A program made the translations under genes and the position numbers. A stretch of 42,490 bases of DNA, taken from assembly GCA_964487555.1 (NCBI GenBank), contig CAZART010000035.1:1-42490 (forward strand). The letters are read 5' to 3'. Every line of letters begins with the position of its first letter. Positions within the stretch are counted from its first letter, which is position 1. Below are positions 1 through 7,792 of the stretch, in pieces. Origin of the DNA: CAZART01 sp964487555 (GTDB lineage: Bacteria > Bacteroidota > Rhodothermia > Rhodothermales > VXPQ01). The notes beneath the pieces were generated by a model. It did not search any database. It was not told the DNA's origin and saw only the letters and a list, made by a program, of their open reading frames with translations.

Positions 1-2
1 TT

Positions 3-1421
3 GAGCTTCGCCTGGAGCAGATCTACATCCAGTATCCCTCGCTGCGCGAGAACCCAGAAAGGGATGCCCGAATCGGCGAAGTTAAAGGGCAGATTGATCA
101 ACTACGTAGTCGCATCGCCGAGCTGTCCGACCAATACGTAAACGACGTGCTCGCTGCGGGCGGCGTTGATCCCAGCAAGCCCGAGTCAGGCGTCGCCTAT
201 GCGGCATCTCTTGAGCGACAGATTGTCAGCGATCGCATCGCGATTTCAGGTCTCGAGGCAAAAATTGAGGCCCTGCAGACGCAGCAGGCTCAATATGAGC
301 GGCGTCTCAAGACCGTTCCAAAGCAGTCCGTTGAGATCGCGCAGCTTGAACGTGAGCGCTCTTCCTCCGAGCAACTCTACGTCTATCTCGACCGACGGCT
401 TCAAGAGGCTCTTCTTGCCGAGGAATCCGAAACCGGATCGCTTCGCCTTCTTCGGCCTGCCGACGTGCCAACCGTCGCGGTCGCGCCCCGTCCCCAACGC
501 GTCTTTCCACTGGCGGCTATGCTGGCCCTCGTAATGAGCGCGGGTGCCGGCACCATTCGGAATCGCCTGGATCGTCGCTACTACACACCGACCGATGTTC
601 AGAACAGCGGCGTTCACCTGCTGGGTGTCGTACCCGACTTGCGGCCCTTTGTCAAAACGACCTTTAAAGGCGCCAAAACCGTCGAATGCAACGGACTTAA
701 CGTGGCCTCAACCATGATCGCGCTGCTGGCTCCGATGAGCTCGGCCGCCGAGGCCTACCGACATCTGTTCGCACGACTTCACCCGGCCCGTCGGCGGCAG
801 AAGTCAACCACTACCATCGTAACGAGTCCGGAGGCGAGCGTCGGGAAGAGCACCACGGCACTAAACCTGGCGATTGCTTCCGCAGCCGCCTGCCGTCGAA
901 CGCTGATCATCGATGCGGACATGCGGAAGCCGGCGATAGAGCGCTACCTCGGAATTTCGCATACGCTCACCCTCCAGGATTTGCTGATTCTACCGACCGA
1001 AGCCCATTCGAAAGAATCCATTCTGTCCAGAACAAGCACGCCGATTCCCAACCTGCATGCCATCACGGTCCGCGAACCGATCGGAGATCCGATGGAGCAC
1101 CTCGTCTCTCCGCGGCTGCAGAGCGTGATCGAACTACTGAAAGAGGAGTTCTCGGTCATCATCTTCGATGCCCCGCCACTGCTTCTGACGCCGGATGCTA
1201 CCCTTCTCGCTCCGTTCTGTGACGCCACGGTTGTGGTTGCATGTGCGGGCAAAACGGACGGTACGGCACTCATCCAGATCCGTGATGAACTGGAGGAGTC
1301 CGGCGCCCACCTGGCCGGCGTCGTCCTGAATCGATTCGATCCTTCGAATCGCAATTTCAAGACCACGTACGGGTACCTCCAGCGCAACTACGGCGCATAC
1401 TACGCGCAGGCGGCGAACTGA
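3..1421 (+). CDS. Polysaccharide biosynthesis tyrosine autokinase, Wzc/CapB-like (5' end missing)
   Basis: The reading frame is open from the first bases, so the gene starts upstream; about 472 residues are visible. The first part (to about residue 145) is a charged, coiled-coil-like periplasmic region of the Wzz/GNVR type. A hydrophobic segment follows at about 167-185, then the cytoplasmic BY-kinase domain. That domain has a Walker A at about 274-284 (SPEASVGKST), a Walker A' (LIIDADMR) at about 301-308 and a Walker B (VIIFDAPP) at about 385-392. The last 17 residues hold five tyrosines (YGYLQRNYGAYY), the cluster these kinases autophosphorylate. In the family, cycles of phosphorylation control polymerisation and export of capsule or exopolysaccharide at the inner membrane. 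It is followed 45 bp later by an SLBB-domain export protein, which supports the role. The family is clear; the substrate polysaccharide is inferred from the neighbouring cluster. Confidence 0.92.
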   Translation, partial: ELRLEQIYIQYPSLRENPERDARIGEVKGQIDQLRSRIAELSDQYVNDVLAAGGVDPSKPESGVAYAASLERQIVSDRIAISGLEAKIEALQTQQAQYERRLKTVPKQSVEIAQLERERSSSEQLYVYLDRRLQEALLAEESETGSLRLLRPADVPTVAVAPRPQRVFPLAAMLALVMSAGAGTIRNRLDRRYYTPTDVQNSGVHLLGVVPDLRPFVKTTFKGAKTVECNGLNVASTMIALLAPMSSAAEAYRHLFARLHPARRRQKSTTTIVTSPEASVGKSTTALNLAIASAAACRRTLIIDADMRKPAIERYLGISHTLTLQDLLILPTEAHSKESILSRTSTPIPNLHAITVREPIGDPMEHLVSPRLQSVIELLKEEFSVIIFDAPPLLLTPDATLLAPFCDATVVVACAGKTDGTALIQIRDELEESGAHLAGVVLNRFDPSNRNFKTTYGYLQRNYGAYYAQAAN

Positions 1422-1466
1422 TGCCACGCCCCCCAATCTCTGCACTTCCATCAAGAGGCCCCTGTA

Positions 1467-2000
1467 ATGCTGCGGCATACGTCCATCGTTTCAATGCTCC
1501 TTCTAGTAATCGGTCTCATCTCCGCGCTAACCCCGCCGGCGGCGACGGCCCAGGCATTCTGGCGCGTCGAGGAGACGAAGACGAATGCGGGAAACTACTA
1601 CTACTATTACGTCAACCCGGGCACGGCTACGATTCGTGTGCAGATGCTGGGTGCGGTACGGCTTCCCGGCCTCTATGAAGTCAGCGAGGACACCGACCTG
1701 GGCCAGCTCGTCGCGTTGTCGGGCGGACCGCCCATGGGCGTGCATCCTACCGGAAGCGAGCTCAAGGTGGCCATGCGCGTCTATCGCAGAACGCCCAGCG
1801 GAGAGGCTACCATATTCGAGCAGTCACTCGACCGCACGCTATCGAATCCGAATGCCTATCCCGTGTTGATGGACGGCGACGTCATCGTCATGGACGTCAC
1901 GCAGCACCAGCGCTTCGGTTGGCGCGACGCGACACGGGTGATAAGCGCCGTAGGAGTGATCGCTCTGGCCGTCGAGCGCTTCATACGGGCCGTGGAATAA
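1467..2000 (+). CDS. SLBB-domain exported protein, polysaccharide-export related
   Basis: This is a 177-residue protein with a signal peptide (hydrophobic residues about 8-22, likely cleavage after TAQA at 30). An SLBB-like beta-grasp unit spans about 56-145 (VQMLGAVRLPGLYEVSEDT, then LSGGP, then DGDVIVMD). A run of five tyrosines lies at 44-48. The C terminus (about 155-173) is a hydrophobic helix that could insert in a membrane. SLBB domains occur in Wza-type outer-membrane polysaccharide exporters, but this protein lacks the N-terminal Poly_export domain and is much shorter than Wza. It is therefore an accessory or minimal version. The ATG at 1467 is preceded by an AGAGG-like ribosome-binding site about 9 bp upstream and directly precedes the signal peptide. 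It lies 45 bp after the Wzc-like kinase and is probably cotranscribed with it. Confidence 0.8.
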   Translation: MLRHTSIVSMLLLVIGLISALTPPAATAQAFWRVEETKTNAGNYYYYYVNPGTATIRVQMLGAVRLPGLYEVSEDTDLGQLVALSGGPPMGVHPTGSELKVAMRVYRRTPSGEATIFEQSLDRTLSNPNAYPVLMDGDVIVMDVTQHQRFGWRDATRVISAVGVIALAVERFIRAVE

Positions 2001-2021
2001 ACCGTGATCTACTCCGCTGAA

Positions 2022-2036
2022 CGGGGGTCGCCCCCG
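2022..2036. terminator. GC-rich hairpin after the SLBB gene
   Basis: The sequence cgggggtcgcccccg forms a perfect 6-bp G/C stem with a 3-base loop, 21 bp after the stop codon. There is no T-run after it, so intrinsic termination is only a guess. Confidence 0.35.
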
Positions 2037-2303
2037 AAGGCGCCTCCCACGGAGCAGCGGCCGATCCGCCATGATTCGACAGGGTCGCGGCGCCTCCGGA
2101 CGCCGGGTTACCGCCCAGCTCTTCTCATTCGTTTTTCATGCCGTCGGGGTACGGAATAACCGGTGGTACTCGGTCGGGGGGTGCAGGCGGGCCGGTGCCC
2201 GGTAGCCTCGGCCATCCTTCGGGATGGCTGGGGACGGTTCGATGCATCTCTCGCCGGGTGCTGCCGGTACATCCGGCCCCGGCGGCTCCATTTCGGACCG
2301 CTT

Positions 2304-2329
2304 CGGTCACGGCCGTCGGTCACGGCCGT
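2304..2329. repeat. 13-bp perfect tandem duplication
   Basis: cggtcacggccgt occurs twice back to back at 2304-2316 and 2317-2329, 32 bp before the gmhB start. The repeat contains the palindrome acggccgt. It could be an operator pair or a replication-slippage product. Confidence 0.6.
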
Positions 2330-2361
2330 GGCGCTGCGGCTCCAACCGACTTCTCCTCACA

Positions 2362-2946
2362 ATGAGACATGCGGTCTTTCTCGACAGAGACGGTACGATC
2401 ATCGAGGATCGAGACTATCTCTGTGATCCACGCGAAATCGAGCTGATTCCGGGTGCTGCTAAGGCCCTCCGCCTGCTAAATCGCCTCCATATGCCCGTCG
2501 TTCTGATTAGCAATCAGTCCGGAATCGGGCGGGGGTACATCTCAAACGAGCAGCACGAGAGCGTCCACGAAGCGTTCGTACGGATCCTCCGGAACAACGA
2601 CTGCTTCATCGACGCGGCGTACTATTGCCCACACGTTCCGCAAGATCACTGCGCGTGCAGAAAACCGAAGTCCGGGATGCTGCGGACTGCCGCCTCGGAA
2701 CTTGGGTTGTTTTTGGAGGGGTCGTTCCTGGTCGGTGATCGAATGAGCGACGTGGAGGCGGGGAAACGAGTGGGCACCCGCACTGCACTCGTATTAACGG
2801 GTCACGGGCGGCAGCTGCTTCCCTGGATAGATCTGTCGAAGTGGCCGGACTTCGTCGGGGACGACGTGCTGGCGGCCGCACTCTGGATCGAAAGGATGGT
2901 CCGATCGCACCGACCGACGCGAAATAGCAGGGAGCTTTCGAAGTAA
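2362..2946 (+). CDS. gmhB: D-glycero-D-manno-heptose-1,7-bisphosphate 7-phosphatase
   Basis: This is a 194-residue HAD-family phosphatase that removes the 7-phosphate of heptose bisphosphate on the way to nucleotide-activated heptose. The N terminus carries the catalytic motif FLDRDGTI with its two aspartates. ISNQSGIGRG follows as motif II. The zinc-binding loop typical of GmhB is intact (CPH..., then CACRKPKSGM), and VGDRMSDVEAG is motif IV. An upstream ATG at 2224 would add 46 low-complexity residues, so the ATG at 2362, immediately before MRHAVFLDRDGT, is chosen. No clear Shine-Dalgarno is present. It lies on the plus strand and converges on the minus-strand cluster that holds gmhA and hldE, so the heptose pathway is split between two transcripts. 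Confidence 0.92.
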   Translation: MRHAVFLDRDGTIIEDRDYLCDPREIELIPGAAKALRLLNRLHMPVVLISNQSGIGRGYISNEQHESVHEAFVRILRNNDCFIDAAYYCPHVPQDHCACRKPKSGMLRTAASELGLFLEGSFLVGDRMSDVEAGKRVGTRTALVLTGHGRQLLPWIDLSKWPDFVGDDVLAAALWIERMVRSHRPTRNSRELSK

Positions 2947-3000
2947 GCCGGATAAGAGGCCCATCAACGTTCCTTCAACAGGCGCTGAAAAGCAAACCTT

Positions 3001-4398
3001 TCAGGCTCCTGTGTATTCGACTTTTTCGGCCCGTACGGTGCCGGCCGCAGCGAGGCCTAGCCCCACGTAGAGCCAGGTAAAAACGTCCAGCGTGTAGGCC
3101 AGGTAATAGACGGATCCTCCGCACAGCACGATCATGCCGATCACGGAGATGGCTACCGTCTGCCGGTCGTCGCCATCTCTGGACGTTCTCCACAAGTAGC
3201 GGAAGACGTGTCCGACGTGGGCCAGATAGAGCAGAAGACCCACCGATCCGATCTGGTAAACCAATTGTACGTAGACGTTATGAAGTACCGTCGTGACGTG
3301 CCGGCCGTCGGGAAGATACAGCGAGAAGTAGTTACCGAGACCTTTCCCGGCCAGCCAATGCGCCTTCGCCTGCCTAAGGGCTTCTTCCCACACGTAAAAC
3401 CGCCAGCTTGCGGTCTGATCCTGCTCATAGGACGTGAAAGCCGTCAGTCGAACGCGGAGGAATTTGAACAGATCAACCTCGCTGTACACGAAATCGAGTA
3501 GGATGCCGGCACTGACCACGGCCAGGGCCAGTTTGAAGACGGTCGAAAGCGAGAGCTGTCGGAAGACGACCAGCACGACGGCGACCGAGGCCCCGGCGAG
3601 CCAGACCGAGCGATGATTGCAGATGATAGTAAGCGTGATGGCGAGAAGAATCAGCAGCGTGTAAGAGACCCGCCTGTCGCGCCAGAGCTCGGCACGATAG
3701 GCGACGAACAGCGCGACCACGCCCCAGAGGAGCGATATGTTCGAATACGAGACCATCCAGCGCGTCCTGCTCGAGATCGCGAATCCGCGCATCATCGCGC
3801 CCTTCCAGAGCGCCAGCAACACGAACAGAAACGAAAGAATGACGAGTGCGCGCAGGAGACGGCCCTGTTGCTCTCGCGTCCGGAAAAACACGCAAATGTA
3901 GGGCAGGACGAGTAGTGCCTGAAACGTCCGTCTGAATTCACCGAGTGTGCTGACGATCCCGTGATCTGGCACCGACCGAACGATCTCAAATCCCAACCAT
4001 GCCAACAAGAGCATCCACATGAGAAGGGGTCCTTTGAGCGTCTCGGTCACGCGGCGGTCCCCACTCACGAGCGCGTAGAAAAGGGCCAGGGCCATTCCGA
4101 CCAATACGGGGTCGGAAGGGAGCGCATCCACTCCGGCGCCTACACTAATATCACGCGTGCCGGTGAATTCGCGAAGATGAACGGATAAGAGCGCCCACGC
4201 GCTTACCGCCGCAACGGGATAACGGTACGCCCATATGCCCAGAAGAATCGTAAAGGTGACGCCATACAGCAGACCGATGGCCGTTTCCCCTCCCCGAGCG
4301 ACCACATATCCTATCGCCACTCCGGTGAGCGTGCCTATGACGAGCTGCCTGAGAACCGGCATGCTCGATTCGTAGGTCGAAAAGACTCTGCTCGTCAT
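3001..4398 (-). CDS. O-antigen ligase / Wzy-type polymerase family membrane protein
   Basis: A protein of about 465 residues with some ten to twelve hydrophobic membrane segments. The first is LVIGTLTGVAIGYVVA and the last is close to the C terminus. The Wzy_C/WaaL signature lies in the last third: WLAGKGLGNYFSLY, then LHNVYVQLVYQIGSVGLLLY, with the conserved GxGN and HNxY motifs flanking a periplasmic loop. Proteins of this family either join a lipid-linked glycan to its acceptor (WaaL) or polymerise repeat units (Wzy); sequence alone does not separate these. The frame opens at 4527, inside hldE, so the ATG at 4398 (MTSRVFSTYESS), 55 bp after hldE, is chosen; MPVLRQL twelve residues on is an alternative. 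It is the last gene of the long minus-strand run. Confidence 0.85.
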   Translation of the reverse strand: MTSRVFSTYESSMPVLRQLVIGTLTGVAIGYVVARGGETAIGLLYGVTFTILLGIWAYRYPVAAVSAWALLSVHLREFTGTRDISVGAGVDALPSDPVLVGMALALFYALVSGDRRVTETLKGPLLMWMLLLAWLGFEIVRSVPDHGIVSTLGEFRRTFQALLVLPYICVFFRTREQQGRLLRALVILSFLFVLLALWKGAMMRGFAISSRTRWMVSYSNISLLWGVVALFVAYRAELWRDRRVSYTLLILLAITLTIICNHRSVWLAGASVAVVLVVFRQLSLSTVFKLALAVVSAGILLDFVYSEVDLFKFLRVRLTAFTSYEQDQTASWRFYVWEEALRQAKAHWLAGKGLGNYFSLYLPDGRHVTTVLHNVYVQLVYQIGSVGLLLYLAHVGHVFRYLWRTSRDGDDRQTVAISVIGMIVLCGGSVYYLAYTLDVFTWLYVGLGLAAAGTVRAEKVEYTGA

Positions 4399-4453
4399 GG
4401 ATGCTTGCCGGCCTTCAGGCCGCCGATGATTGCGCTCGGTACCAGGGACGATC

Positions 4454-5926
4454 TCAAACCTGTTCCAGGATACGGCCCATGATCTGCGTGGTGCTGCGAC
4501 CCTCGACCATCGGGATGAGCACCACATCCCCCCGCCACTCTCTCACTTCTTTCGCTCCAACGACGTCATCGACGGAATAGTCGTCACCTTTCACGATCAC
4601 GTCGGGCCGAATGGAATTGATCAGGTCGATCGGCGTTTCGCTGTCGAAGAGCACGACCGCGTCGACCGAGGCTAGCGAGGCCAGCACCCGTGCCCGGTCC
4701 ATCTCGGGCACGATCGGGCGATCTTTGCCCTTCAGCACCCGTACGGAACGATCGGTATTTAGACCGACGACCAACCGGTGTCCCTCGTCACGCGCCTTTT
4801 CGAGATACGTAACGTGACCGACGTGGACAATGTCGAAGCATCCGTTCGTGAAGACGATGCGGTCACCGCGTGAACGCCATTCGGACACGCGCTTCAGCAG
4901 GGGGGCACGTTCGACGATCTTGCCGGCCAGCTCCGAGAACCGCCTTAGCTCCAGCGCCGCCAGCAGCTCCGACCGTTCGATCGGCACGGTGCCTACCTTG
5001 CCGACGACCACGCCGGCAGCGATGTTCGCGAGACGAACCGCGTCGTCTATCTGAAGACCGGCCGCCATGGAGGCGGCCAGGGTGGCTATCACCGTATCGC
5101 CCGCCCCGGAGACGTCAAAGACGTCTCGCGCCATGGCGGGAAAATGACGAACGGACGAGCTGTCCATGAGCAGTATCCCACGCTCTCCCTGGGTGATGAT
5201 CCACATTCCGATGCGGCACTGCGCGCGAAGATGCATCGCAGATAGGCGCAGGCCGTCGCGGTCGCCGTCCGCACGTCCGGCTGCGGCCGCAAGCTCTTTC
5301 ACGTTGGGCGTGACGACGGTCGCTCCGGCGTACTTCGTATAATCGAGCCCTTTCGGATCAACGAGCACGGGTGTGCCGCGCCCCTCCGCTCGCGCGATGA
5401 TCTCTCGGCAGCACGATGCACTCAGTACGCCTTTGGCGTAGTCGGAAAGGATGACCACCGCTGCGCCGTCCAGGCGTTCGCTTACCGCATCGACGAGTGA
5501 GGCTTCTTCGCACGTCTCCAGCGGCGACGTTTCTTCCTCATCCAGGCGCATCATCTGCTGGTGGCCACCGATCACGCGCGTCTTCGTAATCGTTGGCCGG
5601 CTATCGAGCACGAGCGACCCCGCGATCTCTACGCCCAGGCTCGTGAGCAAGGCGCTGAGGCGGGCGCCGTCTGCGTCGGCGCCGAACACCGTTACAAGCG
5701 AGGCCCGTATGCCGAGTCCGGCCAGGTTCGCTGCCACGTTGGCGGCGCCGCCAGCAGCCTCCGTTCGTCTTGCAACACGCACGACGGGAACGGGCGCCTC
5801 CGGTGAGACGCGGGTGACGTCGCCCCAGACATAGCGATCCAGCATTACGTCGCCGACCACAAGAACGTGCTTCGCTTCGAAACCGGAGCGCACAATCCCT
5901 AGGACCGCCTCGTTATCCGTGAACAT
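4454..5926 (-). CDS. hldE: Bifunctional heptose-7-phosphate kinase / heptose-1-phosphate adenylyltransferase
   Basis: This 490-residue two-domain enzyme matches the usual HldE (RfaE) length. Residues 1-330 form a PfkB/ribokinase-type kinase (GGAANVA at 59-65; DVSGAGDT with the catalytic base at 271-278). It phosphorylates heptose-7-phosphate at C1. Residues about 355-490 form a cytidylyltransferase-like domain (TNGCFDIVHVGH at 360-371 with the HxGH nucleotide motif; KGDDYSVDDVVG at 446-457). It transfers AMP from ATP to give ADP-heptose after GmhB has acted. The frame opens further upstream, but those residues overlap gmhA and are not family-like, so the ATG at 5926 (MFTDNEAVLG) is chosen. 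That start overlaps the end of gmhA by 14 bp, which indicates tight coupling. Confidence 0.95.
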   Translation of the reverse strand: MFTDNEAVLGIVRSGFEAKHVLVVGDVMLDRYVWGDVTRVSPEAPVPVVRVARRTEAAGGAANVAANLAGLGIRASLVTVFGADADGARLSALLTSLGVEIAGSLVLDSRPTITKTRVIGGHQQMMRLDEEETSPLETCEEASLVDAVSERLDGAAVVILSDYAKGVLSASCCREIIARAEGRGTPVLVDPKGLDYTKYAGATVVTPNVKELAAAAGRADGDRDGLRLSAMHLRAQCRIGMWIITQGERGILLMDSSSVRHFPAMARDVFDVSGAGDTVIATLAASMAAGLQIDDAVRLANIAAGVVVGKVGTVPIERSELLAALELRRFSELAGKIVERAPLLKRVSEWRSRGDRIVFTNGCFDIVHVGHVTYLEKARDEGHRLVVGLNTDRSVRVLKGKDRPIVPEMDRARVLASLASVDAVVLFDSETPIDLINSIRPDVIVKGDDYSVDDVVGAKEVREWRGDVVLIPMVEGRSTTQIMGRILEQV

Positions 5927-6506
5927 AGGATCCGTTAAGATCGTGAGCGTGCACCATCGCCGTCTCGACCTCGCGGCAGAGAATGTGGCCGAGTAGAATG
6001 TGAGCTTCCTGGATCCGGGCCGTGTTCGACGACGGTACGATGAGCGACCGCTCGGCAATGGCGACCATCCGTCCTCCCGATCTACCGGTGAAAGCCACCG
6101 TAAAGCAGCCGGTGAGCCGTGCTCGGTCCAGGGCCAGGCAGACGTTCCTGCTGTTTCCGGACGTCGAGATGCCTACCACGACGTCGGCAGGCTGACAGAG
6201 CGCCTCGACCTGCCGAGCGAAAACGGCGTCGTAGCCGTAGTCATTACCGACGGCCGTAAGAATGGACGAATCGGTCGTGAACGCCATCGATGCCAGGCCA
6301 CGGCGCTCGAGCTCGAAGCGTCCGACAAACTCCGCCGCGAGGTGCTGGCTGTCGGCTGCACTTCCGCCATTGCCCATCCAGCATATCTTACCGCCCGCTT
6401 TTAGCGAGCGCACCATCCTCTTCGCGATATACGCGATATCTGCCTCTAGCGGCTGAAGCGCCGTGCAGACGGCAATATGCTCCTGTATCGATTGGGTGAT
6501 GTCCAT
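5913..6506 (-). CDS. gmhA: Phosphoheptose isomerase (sedoheptulose-7-phosphate isomerase)
   Basis: A 197-residue SIS-domain enzyme, the normal GmhA length. It converts sedoheptulose-7-phosphate to D-glycero-D-manno-heptose-7-phosphate, the first step of ADP-heptose synthesis in the cytosol. The phosphate-binding motif GNGGSAADSQH is at 45-55 and the second SIS motif ISTSGNSRN at 113-121. The zinc ligands known from E. coli GmhA (H61, E65, Q172, H180) appear as H55, E59, Q166 and H174, all shifted by the same six residues. It sits 17 bp after the GT9 gene and overlaps hldE by 14 bp, so isomerase and kinase/adenylyltransferase are made together. All key residues are present. Confidence 0.96.
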   Translation of the reverse strand: MDITQSIQEHIAVCTALQPLEADIAYIAKRMVRSLKAGGKICWMGNGGSAADSQHLAAEFVGRFELERRGLASMAFTTDSSILTAVGNDYGYDAVFARQVEALCQPADVVVGISTSGNSRNVCLALDRARLTGCFTVAFTGRSGGRMVAIAERSLIVPSSNTARIQEAHILLGHILCREVETAMVHAHDLNGSYVHG

Positions 6507-6523
6507 AACCTTCGACCGTCGCG

Positions 6524-7792
6524 CTATTCAGAACGTACTCGTCTAGGGTCGTACCGCTTCACCTTTGTGCGGAGTACGGACTGGACCTGTGTCCAGACGG
6601 CGTCGGCCGAAATCTTCGCGACGCAGGGCGCCGGCTCATCGTCGCCCAGCGGGTAGGCACATTCCCAGTTACACTGAAAGCACGACATACCGTGCGAGGC
6701 GGCGAGCGGACCGCTCAATCCCGCCGGATAGGGCACGAATCGACCGAAGTGACCTCCCCCGGTGATCGACACACATGGAGTGTCGACCATGGCGGCGATA
6801 TGAACCGCACCCGTCTCATTGCCGACGAGGAGGCGGGCACCGCGTATCAGGTCGACATACTCCACGAGCGAGGTTCGTCCGGCATAATTGAGCAATTCGA
6901 CGGCCGCAAGCTGAGCGACCCTGTCGGCAAGCGGCGCATCTTGCGGCCCGCCGCACAGCACGCCGGTCCATCCCGTCTCGCGGGAAATTCTTTCGGCCAG
7001 CTCGGCGAAGTGCTCGGCCGGCCACTGTCTGATGGGAAACCCGGCGCCCGGGACGAGGACGTAGTACGGCAGCCCGTCGAAAAGAGACGTGCGCGTTGGT
7101 CGGGCCGGCTCGGCCGCCACTGATGCAGAGACGCCCGATAGGCCGAGTGCCCGCATGAACTCCGCGTTTCTGTCCAGCTCGTGAAGGGGATTACTCGACG
7201 CGGGTACGAGCTCCGAGTACCATCGCCGGCTGACTCGCTGCTGCCATCCTGAAGAGGGCTCGCCGATGGAACCCACCTTTCGAGAGGCGTGCGCCACACG
7301 CATCACGGCTTCCGCATCCCGGAAGCGTCCCACCCTGTTGTAGCATGGATGAATGGCCGTGTCGTAGCGGCGAAGCCTTACGCGGTCAAAGATTTCGTAG
7401 CGGTACGCCAGATCGGTAGTGAGGCGCTGTCGAGCAACAGGGATAACCTCATCGAAATAACCCAGACCGGCGGCGAATTCGCTAAACGACGCCTCCGCAA
7501 CGAGAGTGATGTACACGGTCTCGTAGTGCTCTCGGAGTAGCCTTGCGGATGATAGCCAGAGGATGAAATCTCCGATGCCGTCCAGCCGAACCAGGAGGAT
7601 GCCGCCGCCCTCCTGATTCACTCCTCTTGCGTTTGCGAGTCGATCATTGCTTGCGAGTCGACCGTTGCCTGCGAGTCGACCGTTGGCTGCGAGTAGACCG
7701 TTCCCTGCGAGTAGACCGTACAACGTGTCACAGCCGGATAAAAAAAGGTCGCGGCTGCTTCTTCGCAAGAAATGCAGCCTCATGCGAGCCAT
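6524..7792 (-). CDS. Glycosyltransferase family 9 (heptosyltransferase-like) with an N-terminal 6-residue repeat
   Basis: A 422-residue GT-B transferase of the GT9 family, which moves heptose from ADP-heptose onto lipopolysaccharide core or related glycans. The Rossmann start ILLVRLDGIGDFILWL begins at about residue 65. The second domain has VLVPGAGFPIRQWPAEHF and NETGAVHIAAM, followed by a Cys-rich segment (CFQCNWEC, then PCVAKI) seen in many GT9 proteins. Residues about 25-55 are an unusual tandem repeat (LLAGNG, LLAANG, RLAGNG, RLASND), encoded by an 18-bp DNA repeat between the first codons and the catalytic domain. The first ATG overlaps the end of the upstream sulfotransferase by 13 bp. 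Being directly before gmhA-hldE supports heptose as its donor sugar. A few in-frame alternative starts are possible because the repeat is not part of the conserved fold. Confidence 0.88.
   Translation of the reverse strand: MARMRLHFLRRSSRDLFLSGCDTLYGLLAGNGLLAANGRLAGNGRLASNDRLANARGVNQEGGGILLVRLDGIGDFILWLSSARLLREHYETVYITLVAEASFSEFAAGLGYFDEVIPVARQRLTTDLAYRYEIFDRVRLRRYDTAIHPCYNRVGRFRDAEAVMRVAHASRKVGSIGEPSSGWQQRVSRRWYSELVPASSNPLHELDRNAEFMRALGLSGVSASVAAEPARPTRTSLFDGLPYYVLVPGAGFPIRQWPAEHFAELAERISRETGWTGVLCGGPQDAPLADRVAQLAAVELLNYAGRTSLVEYVDLIRGARLLVGNETGAVHIAAMVDTPCVSITGGGHFGRFVPYPAGLSGPLAASHGMSCFQCNWECAYPLGDDEPAPCVAKISADAVWTQVQSVLRTKVKRYDPRRVRSE
7634..7719 (-). repeat. 18-bp coding tandem repeat in the GT9 gene
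   Basis: Units starting with tgcgagt (plus-strand reading) occur at 7634, 7652, 7670, 7688 and 7706, exactly 18 bp apart; the last is incomplete. The consensus is about tgcgagtcgaccgttgcc. Because the unit is a multiple of three, copy-number change would lengthen or shorten the protein without a frameshift. Confidence 0.9.

Larger units (their letters stand above)
2001..2361. other. 361-bp GC-rich non-coding stretch with hairpin and tandem repeat
   Basis: No convincing gene fits here; the short frames on both strands have low-complexity Arg/Pro/Gly-rich translations. Two structures are visible. One is a perfect 6-bp-stem hairpin at 2022-2036, just after the SLBB gene. The other is a perfect 13-bp tandem duplication at 2304-2316 and 2317-2329 (cggtcacggccgt twice). 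The stretch may carry the end of the upstream transcript and the promoter of gmhB; no promoter motif could be assigned. Confidence 0.5.

Noticed and set aside
274..284. Missing first glycine in the Walker A of the Wzc-like kinase (residue numbers of the visible part)
   Set aside because: The family tolerates variation before the GKS/T core (E. coli Wzc has SPSIGKT), and the Walker A', Walker B and tyrosine tail are intact, so loss of function is not supported.
1421..1678. 85-codon frame starting at the stop of the Wzc-like gene
   Set aside because: It overlaps the SLBB gene in another frame. The SLBB frame has a signal peptide and a domain, so this one is a shadow.
7634..7719. Possible CRISPR array
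   Set aside because: The 18-bp units are contiguous with no spacers and lie in frame within a GT9 gene; they are a coding minisatellite.
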